Of a stretch of 64,000 nt of DNA, positions 1 to 11,800 are shown in pieces. Under the pieces are notes generated by a model. The model had not been told where the DNA came from and did no database searches. It saw nothing but the letters and a program-made list of their open reading frames with translations. The position numbers and the translations under genes were made by a program. Position 1 is the first letter of the stretch, and each line of letters starts with the position of its first letter. This DNA comes from Amyelois transitella (lineage: Eukaryota; Arthropoda; Insecta; Lepidoptera; Pyralidae): positions 2,666,001-2,730,000 of the forward strand of contig NC_083531.1 in the NCBI RefSeq assembly GCF_032362555.1, written 5' to 3'.

Positions 1-179
1 ACAGTCAACATCAGAGAATTTCTTTAACTTATATATATTATTTCTTAAATCCAACTTAAGGCAATTCAACTTCATGTGTACCTCGTGAACCAACTAATAT
101 GAATGACCATTGAGTTAATGTGGCTTTTGGGCATTTGGACCTTTACGGGATAAAGATTTCTTACAAGATGTATTTATTG

Positions 180-1082
180 TCACTCCTCCATAGTTTTGAC
201 ACCCCAAAGTTTAATCTCATCTTCACAAGCTGTTAACAAACAATTTTCTGTTGGATGGTGGCTCAATGTTACTACTGGCTTATTTTTTGTGTGCACCAAT
301 TTCTGAGTACAGGAACTCGATACTAAATCCCAGTAAAATATTTCGCCAGTAGCCGACCCTGATATTATATGACTGTCTTTCTCATTTACAGCATTTTGTA
401 ACAAGTAATCCTTGCTCTCGTGTCCTTTGAAAGTGTTCAGTAACTCTCCAGATTCTTTGTCAAATAACCTTACAGTTCCATCTGAACAACTTAGCACATA
501 GCATTGTCCATCGTGGGTCATATTTCCATAAGTAACAACTTGCCCTATGTAATCAGATATCATCTTCCCCACTCGTATATCATACAAACGGACATGACAA
601 TCTACTGAAGATGTTAAAATTTCATAATTGGTAACTTGAATGGAAGTTATTGTGTCTTTGGCATCCTTGAGGACTTGCACGGGCTCTTGTCTTCGGCTGA
701 CAACATCCCAAAAAGCGACTGTATTATCTATGGAACCAGAAATCGCCATTGTTGATTCCTCATTGAATTTCACACAGGTTACTGATCCTGCTTGCCCGCG
801 ATATCTCCTTACTGGCTGGCCTGTAGTCACATCCCACAAAATGACAGATTTATCAGCACTTCCTGATATGATGTGACTGCTGTCACACGACCCAGCTGCG
901 TCAAGCACTTCATTGGCGTGTCCTCCATAGGTTTTTAGAAGGAGTTGCCTGTGTGGATTCCACAACTTTATTTTCTTGTCTGCGCCACATGTGAGGCAGT
1001 ATGTGCCGTCAATATTAAATCGCACCGCACGCACAACTTGCTGTTTGCATTTTAAAGTTGCTATTGATGTTAATTCACTCAT
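180..1082 (-). CDS. Wdr83: WD repeat-containing protein 83 (MORG1), 7-bladed beta-propeller scaffold
   Basis: Single uninterrupted frame of 300 aa from ATG (1080-1082) to TGA (180-182). Seven WD repeats are visible from their terminal motifs: KLW (res. 39-41), ILWD (81-84), AFWD (123-126), RLYD (165-168), RLFD (205-208), FYWD (249-252) and KLWG (291-294). The N-terminal VRAVRFN-DG-YCLTCG block and the DYIG and HHPTE stretches match what I know of WDR83/MORG1 (about 315 aa in mammals), so the protein is full length. Known family roles are scaffolding of ERK-pathway components and prolyl hydroxylase 3, and association with spliceosomes; it is cytosolic/nuclear. An AATAAA on the minus strand (173-178) starts two bases after the stop, so the 3'UTR may be extremely short. 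It is transcribed divergently from the sorting nexin gene. Confidence 0.96.
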   Translation of the reverse strand: MSELTSIATLKCKQQVVRAVRFNIDGTYCLTCGADKKIKLWNPHRQLLLKTYGGHANEVLDAAGSCDSSHIISGSADKSVILWDVTTGQPVRRYRGQAGSVTCVKFNEESTMAISGSIDNTVAFWDVVSRRQEPVQVLKDAKDTITSIQVTNYEILTSSVDCHVRLYDIRVGKMISDYIGQVVTYGNMTHDGQCYVLSCSDGTVRLFDKESGELLNTFKGHESKDYLLQNAVNEKDSHIISGSATGEIFYWDLVSSSCTQKLVHTKNKPVVTLSHHPTENCLLTACEDEIKLWGVKTMEE

Positions 1083-2534
1083 TCCGCTGTATATTTTATA
1101 AGGACCTCCAAATTCCTGGCTAAATTATATGTAGTTATCACAGTGCCATTATACTAATTCACTGTATGCAATTTCCAAATGTTCTTCTGTGGATAAATAC
1201 TCTCTGAAAGAGGAAAATAAATACAAGACAGGACAGAGCTCCCACGGGCTGGCTCCCTGAGCCAAAAATTGGCCAAAAACTAAACAGAGTTCGCCCAGAG
1301 CAAAGTAAACAAACCAAATAAATTGTTACAAAACAAACCAAAACAAAGTGTTGTCAATCCAAATTGTCTTGTCAGTGTCATGGCGATTTGGCGATACTTA
1401 AATCTGTCTGTCAGTTGTTCCTGTTTTCGTCATTCATTTTCATTGTTGTCTTGTTCATTTTTTACTGTTGATTATTTTGTATTGTAACTTAGAAAAGCTC
1501 AAAAGCCATAATAATAGGTCTAAAGTCAAATATTTTGTGCTCAAAATATCACTGCGATACGGTGCTAAAACTGAAACCCTTCAAAGTGTTTGTGATGTGT
1601 CTTAACAAAAGTATCAAAATGTCTATTGTATTATATACGCTTTAATTTACCTTAAATTAGGAACGAAGAGTACCTATATTGTGTAAGGTGTTGGATTACA
1701 ATCGCGAAGTAAGTACTCTTGACACTAATTCCTCATGAAGGTTGATCCTGTTAACCAACCTATCAATATTATGCCGTAGTACAGAAGACTAAACTAATAC
1801 TAGTCTAGTAGTGTTAAATTTATTCTGAATTTTTACCTAGTCAATTAAATTCTAGTGAACATTTCATAACTGACACCATACAAGTTTGGTGACTACTTGC
1901 ATGTTTTGTATAAGTAAATCGTGTGCAAATTCAATCATAGTAAACTTGGACAGTGCCCAACTTTTGTGCAGGCAGTATTACAAACAATCTATCAATATTA
2001 TGCCGTAGTCCATAGTACAGTAGACTAAACTAATACTAGTCTAGAAGTGTTAAATTTATTCTGAATTGTTACCTAGTCAATTAAATTCTAGTGAACATTT
2101 CATAACTGACACCATACAAGTTTGGTGACTACTTGCATGTTTTGTATAAGTAAATCGTGTGCAAATTCAATCATAGTAAACTTGGACAGTGCCCAACTTT
2201 TGTGCAGGCAGTATTACAAACTAGTTTTGATGACTACTTAGATAGTATATGAGCAGTCAAAGCACACATAAGGCCAATTGCACATAACCATTGCCAGCAT
2301 GTGGCCGATCAGTAACATCCGTCCGTGATAGTAAAAAATGATATTGTACAATAGTGTAATATGAGACACATCACATCTTTATCACTTAAGGGACAGAGAG
2401 AGCTGTTAAATTACAAAAATCAAATTTAACTGTATTAAAAAAATTAATTATGTGATCATTTATTATACATTATATTAAAGACATTTGATTATTATACAAT
2501 TTCTTATCTTATTACAGTTTTCAACACTATTACA
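1083..2534. promoter_or_regulatory. Divergent intergenic region Wdr83/Snx16 with 5' intron of Snx16
   Basis: No protein gene is seen here. It should contain both promoters. A good donor (GTAAGT at 1709-1714) and a pyrimidine-rich acceptor (AG at 2516-2517) suggest an untranslated first exon of Snx16 ending at 1708 and an intron of about 0.8 kb. The short frame at 1159-1341 (-) shows no recognisable domain. Confidence 0.5.
1761..2221. repeat. Tandem duplication, two ~230-bp copies
   Basis: Copy 1 is 1761-1985 and copy 2 is 1990-2221. They are almost identical, apart from a 7-bp insertion (CATAGTA region) near the start of copy 2 and a few substitutions. The unit begins TATCAATATTATGCCGTAG and ends GCAGTATTACAAAC. 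It lies in the presumed 5' intron of Snx16. Confidence 0.9.
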
Positions 2535-3386
2535 ATGGAAATAGTCCAAAAACCAGAAGTACGGCCTAAAAATGGGATGAGTTATACGCGTGATGAGATG
2601 AACAATGAAGTGTCTTCGTCCAGCGATGAGCAGCAACACAACGATCCGGTCACAAAGTTCAACAACTTCTACAAGACAAGGTACGCTGAGACAGCAGTAT
2701 CAGATAACGAAGCTAACGAGCCTCGAAGACCAATACAATCACGAAGCCACCACAAAAGCATGGGCAACATCAACGAAGCATACAGGAATATGAATAAGAA
2801 AATCACTAAAGTACAAAATAGCATAAGCAATATAGACCTCAGCCTTCACAGCACAGAGATTAAAAAGTTTGAGTCGTTACAAATACCAATAGTCGGTTAT
2901 GAAGTGATGGAGGAAAGAGCTAAGTTCACGATTTACAAGCTCAAAGTTGAGGATGACAAAAGGGACCAATCTTGGTTAGTTTTCAGAAGGTATACGGATT
3001 TTGTTCGGTTATATTCTAGATTAAAAGCTGAACTACCGAACATTATACTTCCTCTGCCAGGCAAGAGATGGTTTAGAGATAATTTTGAGCCCGCATTTTT
3101 AGAAGAGAGGGTACGTGGTTTACAAATTTTCGTGAACGCGCTTTTGAACAAGTTACCAAATCATCCGGTTATAAGGGAATTCTTCTGTTTGGACGAGCCT
3201 CCGCAGGTATTTACGTATCAGCCTGAGGTACAAGCAGTGTACGGAGCCCTGGAAGATTCAATAACTACGTTGAAAATGAAGATCAAGCAGAAGGATGCTA
3301 CGATAACGCATCTACAGAAGCGCATCGCTCAGTTGGAACTGCAAGCTAAGAATTGTCCAAATTGCAGTCAAAGTACAAATTATTAA
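2535..3386 (+). CDS. Snx16: Sorting nexin-16 (PX domain plus coiled coil)
   Basis: 283 aa in one exon. The PX domain covers about res. 112-222. It shows the phosphoinositide-binding RRYTDF (151-156), PLPGKRWF (173-180) and the downstream basic/hydrophobic EERVRGLQIF helix (190-199); the GYEVMEERAKFT opening (121-132) is the SNX16 signature. A coiled-coil-forming tail with heptad-like K/Q/L spacing follows (about 238-272) and the protein ends with a CPNC motif. SNX16 proteins bind PI3P on early/late endosomes and steer cargo traffic; in flies the orthologue acts on synaptic growth signalling. The N-terminal 110 aa is polar and low complexity, as in the family. The acceptor at 2516-2517 lies 17 bp before the ATG. 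An AATAAA at 3932-3937 gives a 3'UTR of about 550 nt. Confidence 0.94.
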   Translation: MEIVQKPEVRPKNGMSYTRDEMNNEVSSSSDEQQHNDPVTKFNNFYKTRYAETAVSDNEANEPRRPIQSRSHHKSMGNINEAYRNMNKKITKVQNSISNIDLSLHSTEIKKFESLQIPIVGYEVMEERAKFTIYKLKVEDDKRDQSWLVFRRYTDFVRLYSRLKAELPNIILPLPGKRWFRDNFEPAFLEERVRGLQIFVNALLNKLPNHPVIREFFCLDEPPQVFTYQPEVQAVYGALEDSITTLKMKIKQKDATITHLQKRIAQLELQAKNCPNCSQSTNY

Positions 3387-4354
3387 TTCTTTATTAGATT
3401 TTGTGAGGATTTGTTTTTTTGACAAAATTGATGTTAAAACTATAAATATTTGGGGCCATTTTTACCAGACGTTAGCATCAGTTTGACTGTTGACTTTTTG
3501 TACAAAAAGAACTGACTCATATCCTCGAACTCGATATCCTCCTTTTTTGAAATCAGTTAAATTTCTTAAACCTACAATTTCCTAAAAAAACCGCATCAAA
3601 ATCGGTTCAGCGAAACGCAAGATAATCGCGGACAAACATGTATACATACAAGTCAAGCTGAGAGCCAGTTCTTTTTTAAAGTAAAATAGACTTCATTGGT
3701 CTGAGAAAATGTACAAAGTTTTGTGATATATGTTCGGATATTAATTCTATATTTGAAGGAATTGATGTAATTTTTTATGTAAATATTGCATTTGATTAGG
3801 TACAATGTACAAGCAACTAGTAATTGTTAGTTTAACTAATATTTAAAAAAAAAAAACAATATTGTATTAGTTTAATTAATATTGCACCAATTTTGTAATT
3901 TCAATCACTTTGAAAGAGCTTTTTGAATGAAAATAAACATAAATGAATGTGTTGTTGGATTAATTAGTTATAATATTATGATAACCAAAATCATTTAATA
4001 CGCTATGTTTAGCCTATTGTGCTGTTGTCGGTTGTTTAATTATAATTGTAAGGTGCTATGTATCTCAATATTTTACCGTATAAGATGTGTGTTCTATAAT
4101 ATAAACTAACAAAATTGTTAAATTAAATGTTGGTTGCGCTAGAAGAAATTGTAACGAGCTGTCAAATCTCCCGGTTAAGCTTAACCTGAGTTGCACCACT
4201 TAAATGATTCAATCAAATTTGATGTTTACTATTACCAAAGCTGTCGTGTAATCCAAATTTTAGAAAGCTGATTTACCATCTTTGATAAGGCATATGACTT
4301 ATCTTTCCCCCTATAAGGTTAATCAGGAAGATAGGAAGAGAGGCAAGGCAAAAG

Positions 4355-4507
4355 ATATTCTTTTAGGCGATGGGCCAGCAACCTGTCACTATTTGAATCT
4401 CAATTCTATCATCAAGCCCACAAGATGAACGTGGCCTATCAGTCTTTTCCAGACTGTTGGCCCTGTCTACCCCGTAAGGGATATAGACGTGACTATATGT
4501 ATGTATG
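4355..4507 (+). repeat. TATG-tailed SINE-like element (family 1), 5'-truncated
   Basis: Family 1 runs from GCCGTGTGGTTCCCGGCACC through CTGTCTACCCCGCAAGG to a (TATG)n tail, about 260 bp. Only the 3' 150 bp survives here. An inverted repeat follows at 4559-4606 (13-bp arms). Confidence 0.8.
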
Positions 4508-5260
4508 TGCTATATATACTCTGCACATGATTCGGCGACGATAACCGAAAGGTTGGTAGAAATCACAGTAACATTTACACATGGGTGTAAGTCTTACTGT
4601 GATTTCCTTTATAATGGTAACTCATTTTCGCATTTATAAGTAGATTAATATTATTTTGAATGGGATAATAGGCAACCGTTCTGATTCAATACTTAATACG
4701 TATCTTAACGTATATAACGTATCTTAACCCGCATTATCAACATATCCGCGTGGAACTCTGCACGTAATAGAGCAGCATTTCCAGTGAAATCGGGTGTTAA
4801 ATCTGCTTACCGTGGCGTTTCGTGAAGGCGTTATTTTTATATACCTACAGTACAAGCAATATTACTAATATGTGCCTTAACCTTGTGTACAACTGTTATT
4901 TCATCAATGTATTGGTCGCGTGGACGGACAAGACTTAATTTTTCATTCTAAAGGTGGATAAGTGTTCATTAAATTTGAGAAGTTGATTATATTTGCGGTA
5001 TACAAAAAAAAAACTATTTGTATAAAGAACTAAGTTCAAATTAGATCCTTTTTATAAGTTTGTAAGTAAATATTCAAAAGGGTAATAGTATTAGACCGAA
5101 ATGGCAAATAAATGTTATAAAATGTAAACCAATGGTTATTTATAAGATTTTGCATTTAAATGTGTGTATGTATTTTAATTAAACGACATTTTTCTGATAT
5201 GTAATCGTTATCAAATTTTGCAATTAAATACTGAAAAATACTGTTTTTTTTAGTAGATTT

Positions 5261-5395
5261 GAGTGCGTTTGACCTTAGTCTGCCTGGTGGTAATCAAGAA
5301 GAGGCCTAAGGTGGTGCACGTAAGCTCAAATAGTGCCTATTTACTCGCCTTGAAAATCTCTAAGTTATATGTATCAGGGAATGAGAGATGATCTT
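5261..5395 (+). repeat. Dispersed repeat TTTGAGTGCGTTTGACC
   Basis: The block matches 14351-14475 (intron 7 of gene A) over about 125 bp: start TTGAGTGCGTTTGACCT, internal AGCTCAAATAGTGCCTATT. A degenerate start is also seen near 42640. The class is unknown. Confidence 0.7.
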
Positions 5396-6304
5396 TATTA
5401 TTATTGAATTTTTTTCAACATATCTAATTTTATTACAATTAGGTATCATCACTGACGTCAAAAATTACTCAGTTATCGTTTCCAGAGCGCCAACGTAGAA
5501 GCGGCGGTAATTGAATAAAAAATACACTGTTATAAACTGGAAGAGGTAGCTTTCATGCTGGCTGGTAGCAAAAATGAACATAAGGTATTAGCTGCATAGC
5601 TTTATGAGAGAAAATTCGGCAGATTGTTAAAGAACACTTAAGAACTTTAGGATTAGGATTCAGATTCAGCTCAACGTTATAGGTACATTACATATAAAAA
5701 TGTATATCCCTTGCGGGGTAGACAGAGCCAGCAATCTTAAAAAAACTGAAAGTCCTCGTTCAGCTGATGGTTGACGTGGTTTCCTTAAAATCTTTTCCCT
5801 CACCTCACACGTTCATATGGTGTACTCTGGTAGGTAATAAAAAAAACTACTTATTATTCGACAGCTTTATATTTTATTCGTAAATAAAATAATATCTTAC
5901 TTAATACAAAATAATACTTCAAATGTGTACATACATTAAATTTGGCTTATTTCTATACAAATATAACAGTTTATACTAGTTACCGATAACAAGGTCCTTT
6001 ACATACTAAATAATATAAAGAATATTTACAATACATCAAAAGACACTATTCGGTATGCTTATAAATTAGTGCCAGTATTAATTATTACAATAAAAAAAGT
6101 GTTTAAAGTAAGCACAAACATATTACTATTTATTTTTAGAAATTCCCACGGGAGTCCTGCGCAAAAGCTAGTTTATTTAAAAATTATTGCGTTATCAGGG
6201 ATTAAATAAAAACTTAATAAATAAATAAAGATTAAAATACACTTAAGTTTTAAGGGTAAGTAGGTCACCCCATATTACACAGAAAAGTCATTCTAACTGA
6301 TGAG

Positions 6305-6420
6305 TAGTGTCCGACCGAAGCTTCGGCTTCGGCCACCTTCGGCCAAAAAATCCACCTTCGGCGAAACATTCGGCTTCGGCCCAAAATCCGGCCGAAGCCG
6401 AAGGTTTCGCCGAAGGTCCG
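6305..6420. repeat. CTTCGG/CCGAAG-rich repeat
   Basis: Repeated CTTCGGC and its complement CCGAAGC, with a GTCCGACC edge. Related to the two copies at 7682-7930. Confidence 0.75.
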
Positions 6421-6975
6421 AGCGACCGTCGAGATTGAACGAACTGTTACGAAAGTCATGAGGCGGCGGGGAGTCACTGTCAAAATATCACATTGCTGAT
6501 TGCATGCATCAAAACAAGTCCGTACGTGTATTTAAACGAGTGTTTTTGTAAGAAATCAAATCATTATTTTTACCAGTAGGTAAATCACAAACTTTTATCT
6601 ATACATATAATAAAACAGTAAAAATATTTTGTCTGTACATTTAGTATTTTCGACTGAAATGGATTAATTAAAACACTTAGAATGAATAATAGAAAGCAAA
6701 AATATTTTTTTTTAATTTCTTGTCTGTCTGTCTGTATGTATGATCACGATTATCTCCGAAAGTACTAAACCGATTTACTTTCACCAATTGCTTTGTTTTA
6801 ACTCAGAATAACATTTAAAGTTTGTTTCATCAAAATCGGTTCACAAAAAAAAAAGTTATCGACATTTGAATGAACTCAAGGCATCAATATGCCGGCAAAT
6901 AAGTTACGAAATTAAAAATTCAAAGTAATTTATCATTATACGACGGCATTATACCTATAACATATAAATATAAGT

Positions 6976-7161
6976 GAAAGGCGACTAAGGGATGGGCTTA
7001 CAAACTTGGGATTCTTTTTTAGGCGATGGGCGAGCAACCTATCACTTTTTGAATCTCAATTCTATCATTAAGTCAAATAGCTGAACGTGGCCATTCAGTC
7101 TTTTCAAGTCTGTTGGCTCTGTCTACCCCGCAAGGGATAAAGACGTGACCATATGTATGTA
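6976..7161 (+). repeat. Family 1 SINE-like element, 5'-truncated
   Basis: Starts at AAAGGCGACTAAGG and ends ATATGTATGTA. A tRNA-like SINE head follows within about 30 bp. Confidence 0.85.
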
Positions 7162-7187
7162 GTCTACTTTAATTTCGACACCGACGC

Positions 7188-7260
7188 AACGGCTTCGATG
7201 GTCCAGTGGTTAGCCCGTGAGACTGTGAAGTTGGCGGTCCAAGTTCGAATCCCAACAATT
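7188..7260 (+). repeat. tRNA-like SINE head
   Basis: An A-box-like TGGTCCAGTGGTTAGC and a B-box GTTCGAATCCC sit about 35 bp apart, followed by T/A-rich DNA. It is not a tRNA gene: no complete cloverleaf and no acceptor stem. Confidence 0.6.
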
Positions 7261-7314
7261 ACAAGATATTTTTTATTTTTAAAAATATATTTTTTTTGTA
7301 TTTTTTTTTGTATT

Positions 7315-7365
7315 CAGTTTTTTTACATAAAATACTCAAACAGAGTATTTTATGTAAAAAAACTG
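7315..7365. repeat. Perfect 23-bp inverted repeat (hairpin)
   Basis: Arms 7315-7337 and 7343-7365 are exact reverse complements separated by a 5-nt AAACA loop. They lie just after a T-rich retroelement tail. Confidence 0.9.
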
Positions 7366-7681
7366 AAAATCAAAATACTACATATTATAAAACGGTAAAA
7401 ATATTTTTTCTGTACATTTAATATTTTGACTGAAACGGATAGAGAATTTTTTTTTTACATTTTTTGTCGGTCTGTGTCTGACTGTATGATTAAAATTCAA
7501 CTCGAAATTTACGCGGACGAAGTCGCGGGCAACAGCTAGTTTATCTCTTAACCAACCACCTTTATGATATATCATCAACTTCTATATGAGACAGTCAATA
7601 TATAAACCTTCAATATTGAGGTTTTGAAATGATTTTAATATTAATTGTAGCTTGTAGACAATATTGAACAAAATTAATTAC

Positions 7682-7930
7682 TGAGTGCTGAGAGAATATA
7701 AACCTTCGGCTTCGGCTTCGGCTTCGGCCGAAGGTTGTGGCGATAGCCGATTAATCGGCTTCGGCTTCGGCTTCGGCCAAAAATAGACCTTCGGTCGGAC
7801 ACTGTTAATTACTGAGTGCTGAGAGAATATAAACCTTCGGCTTCGGCTTCGGCCGAAGGTTGTGGCGATAGCCGATTAATCGGCTTCGGCTTCGGCTTCG
7901 GCCAAAAATAGACCTTCGGTCGGACACTGA
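7682..7930. repeat. Two direct ~125-bp copies of CTTCGG-rich unit
   Basis: Copies start at about 7678 and 7806. Both contain ACTGAGTGCTGAGAGAATA, then CTTCGG repeats, a GCCGATTAATCGGC palindrome and GGTCGGACACTG. They are almost identical, so the tandem duplication looks recent. Confidence 0.85.
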
Positions 7931-8762
7931 TGAGTGAGTATCTCGTAAGGCGAGTCTCAAACTAACTTCGAGGTTAACTCAATCTGTGTATTTTTAATTA
8001 TTTATTTATCCTTCATGAGGTATTAATCATACGTAGCACTTTTTGGTTACTTTTTTTTATTAAATGGTTAGTAATAATTTACTTCCAAATTATATTACAC
8101 AATCGAGTTTCAAACTATTTGGCACACTCAAGTCCTTTTCTTTCACTTCGCATCACTACCAAATAAAAAAAAAACATATTATCTACGGTCAAAAGAACCC
8201 GAAACCGCCGAATCATGAAGTGAGTTATGAATGTGGATGAAGCGAAAGAAGTACGCAGAGATCGCGACAAGTGGAAAAATATACAAAAAAGTGTGATGCA
8301 CAAAGCTGAGGCGTGTCGCTAGTCAAAGATAATATGTCATTCTGCCCCCCTTGAAAAATCCCTTAATAATTGGTGATCTCTTTTTGAACGGTATAGAACA
8401 GGTTATTCGGACTAGACTGATAGTCCTTCATTTGACACGTCAGGTTCCACATTATATACATTGATTTTGCGTTATTATAAAAAAAAATTTCGAAACTCTA
8501 CCTGAAAGGCTATATATCTTCGGAAATTCTAAAAAGATTATGAAAACTCTTATACCGTTAAAAAATTTATTTATTTGCGGGTATAAAAAATACCTATTAT
8601 ACCACCTGCCTCGCATACTATATTGGCCAAGCGTGTCAATTTTTTCGCTGACAGTTTTTGACATTTGACATTTTTTGATTGACAATTAAATGACATTAGT
8701 GACGTCGCCACAGACTGCATTTGTTTCATTTTGTTATTACGACATGTGGCGTGGATATATCT

Positions 8763-8876
8763 CCACACACATACATACATAAAATCACGCCTTTTCCCGG
8801 AGGGGTAGGCAGACACTACATCTTACTACTACCCACGATCTCTGCATACTTCCTTCGCTTCATCCACATTCATACA
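8763..8876 (-). repeat. RTE-type LINE 3' end in gene A 3'UTR
   Basis: On the minus strand it reads ATGAATGTGGATGAAGCG, then CTGCCTACCCCTCCGGG, GGCGTGATTTTATGTATG. The encoded tail resembles [16 protein letters not shown], as in RTE reverse transcriptase C-termini. It begins 13 bp after the stop codon of gene A. Confidence 0.75.
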
Positions 8877-8888
8877 CCCGTGTCATCA

Positions 8889-11800
8889 CTACGTGGCGCC
8901 CTCCTTGGTCTCCATAAACTCCACCACCTTCTTAGCGGGGAACACTTTGTGCACTCTCTTTCTGTGTGTGTAAAGCGACGCTTTCTGTTTGAATGTTTGA
9001 TTGCATAGGTCGCACACAAGCGGCCGATCGCCCGAGTGGATCACCTCGTGTTGAGTGAGCGCCTTCTTGTCCTGTGAAATTAAATTAAATTAATCTATAC
9101 TAATAGATACGAGTATTATAAAGCTGAAGAGTTTTTTGTTTGAACGCGCTAATCTCAGAAACTACTGGTTCGAATGGAAAAATTATTTTTGTGTTGAATA
9201 GACCATTTATCGAGGAAGGCTTTAGGCTAATTTATAACATCACGCTGCAATATTAGGAGCGAATTAATAATGAAAAATGTAAAAAAAAAGAAGTTTCCAA
9301 ATAAAGAGATGTATATATTTAAACTAGCTTTAACCCGCGCGCAAATTTAGGGCCACCTACAAGAGAATTCAAATTCTACATACATATTAGCACGTCTATA
9401 TCCCTAGTGGGGTAGACAGAGCCAACAGTTTTGAAAAAACTAGAGAGATAGGCCACGTTCAGCTGTTGGGCTTATTATAGAATTTAGATTAAAATAGTGA
9501 AAGGTTGCTAGCCTGTTGTCTAAAAGAAGAATCCCTAGTTTATAAGCCTATCCCTTAGTCGCCTTTTACGACATCCATGGGAACGAAATGGAGTGGTCCT
9601 ATTTTATTTTTTAATTAGTACCGGGAACCACACGGCACAAAATTTTTAATTGCGTAATATGATTACAACGAGTTCTTAACCTTATAACCTTTTCGGTTAT
9701 ACATGTAAACATTTATTTAACAGGCACACTATATGAAACTAACTTATACCTATTCATAAATAATAATATATAATAAATAAGTTAGTTAGCCTCGAAGTAA
9801 GTTCGAGACTTGTGTTACGAGATACTAACTCAACGATACTATATTTTATAATAAATACTTAAATAGATAAACATCCAAGACCCAGGCCAATCAGAAAAAG
9901 TTCGTTTCTCATCATGCCCTGGCCGGGATTCGAACCCGGGACCTCCGGTGTCACAGACAAGCGTACTACCGCTGCGCCACAGTGGCCGTCAATATTATAA
10001 CATACCTATATTTAGTATTCTTCCGCCTGGCTTTAGTCCGGGACTCAAACCTGAGCCTTTGTTACGCCACACGTAATTCAACATCGTACACGCATTCAAA
10101 ACACTCACAGTGAAGGATTTCCCGCAGGTATTGCACACGTGATTCCTCGGTTTATCCTTCTTCTCACCGTGCACCCTCATAATGTGCTTCTCCACGTTGG
10201 CTCGGGACGCGATCGGCTGCAGAAAAATAAAAATAAAAAATATATATTTATACACTAGCTGTCCCGGCAAACTTTATTTCGCAATATCACTACATAGTAT
10301 AAACTATAAAACAAAGTCGCTATTTTAGTCTGTTTGTCTGTATGCTTAAATCTTTAAAATTACGCAACGGATTTTGATGCGGTTTTTTGTAACAGGTAGA
10401 GTGATTCAAGAGGAAGGTTTTTATGTATAATTTTTTTCCGAATTTTGCACCCGTGCGAAGCCGGGGCGGGTCACTAGTAAATAATATTTCAGTAATTTCT
10501 AGATAAAAAAGAAAATGTTAAGGATGTACAACCCTTATCACTAAGGGTTATTAAAAAATAGGCCGATTCTCAGACCTACTCAATATGCTCACGAAATTTT
10601 ATATACATATAAGATATACATAGATACCTTATCACACACGGGACATTTGTGCGAGGTTTTCCCCAAATGCTGATAGTTGAAGTGGTCCTGCATCGCCTCC
10701 TTGGTCGGGTACCCCTTGTTGCACATTGGACACGGAAATCTGCATTTTAGAAAAACATTTTTATTAGCCTGTTAATATTGCGACTTCAATATGAAAGAAA
10801 GAAAGAAAAATATTTATTTGGTACATAATAATATATCAAGAATATAAAACCTTAATCTATAACAACATTTGTACCAAAATGGCCCCCCCTCAGGATTTGT
10901 CGTGGTATATACCGCAACGCTGGTCTTCCGTGGGCACCAACGTGGAAAATAAAATAAAAAAATAAAATAAAATAATAAAATAAAAAATAAAATTACATGG
11001 CTGCTCTCTCGGTGTGTTGTTGTTGTTGTCCTGGCAAAGGGTCAGGTCAAGAGTGCCCGAAACCGTCGAGCTTGCATGAAGAGAGTTATGAATGTGGATG
11101 AAGCGAATGATATAATAGGCTTTACAACGATGTCCTTTTTTATGCTGCCGTATTTCTAGCTGTTGTTTTTGCCGTGGAAACTTCTTCTAGTAACTCTTTG
11201 TAACGTTCATCTTCGATATAAGCGGTGTTCTTAGCATTTGTTAACATTCTAAATGATGCCCCTCGCCCCGCTATCCCCGCGTACCACCACGGGTTTTACA
11301 TTTCCGATTGCTATTTAGGAAATGTATAGATTTCCTAGGAAATATGTCTAATATAATCTACTAGCTGTGCCCGCGAATTCATCCGCGTGGTAAAGTTATT
11401 TTGGGCATCATTAAAACTCTCAAAGATGAATAATTTTCCCCGTTTTTTTTCACATATTCCATTATTTCTTTGCTCCTAATAGTTGCAGCGTGATGTTATA
11501 TAGCCTAAAGCCTACCTCGATAAATGGTCTATTCAACGCAAAAAGAATCTTTCAATTCGAACCAGTAGTTCCTGAGATTAGCGCGTTCAAACAAACAAAC
11601 TCTTCAGCTTTATAATATTAGTATAGATTTCACATATTTCCGGGCTATTTAAGGAATTACATTTCCTTTAATAATAATATCAATACTAACTTGAAAACTT
11701 GATCGCTCGCGTGTGCTCTGCTGTATTTCAAATGAGCCTGGAACAAAGAGAGTTATTAAGTTATATATGTATACTAGCGACCCGCCCCGGCTTCGCACGG

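Larger units (their letters stand above)
3387..8888. other. Gene-free, repeat-filled interval between Snx16 and ZAD gene A
   Basis: It holds the Snx16 3'UTR, retroelement tails (3560-3660 shares an ACCGCATCAAAATCGGTT motif with 41985-42010), fragments of the TATG-tailed SINE, CTTCGG-rich DNA, a tRNA-like SINE and the 3'UTR of gene A (AATAAA on minus at 8566-8571). Short frames at 6265-6483, 7153-7398, 8115-8303 and 8571-8816 are inside repeats and are not genes. Confidence 0.6.

Noticed and set aside
640-876. 78-aa plus-strand frame inside Wdr83
   Set aside because: Antisense shadow of a well-supported WD-repeat gene.
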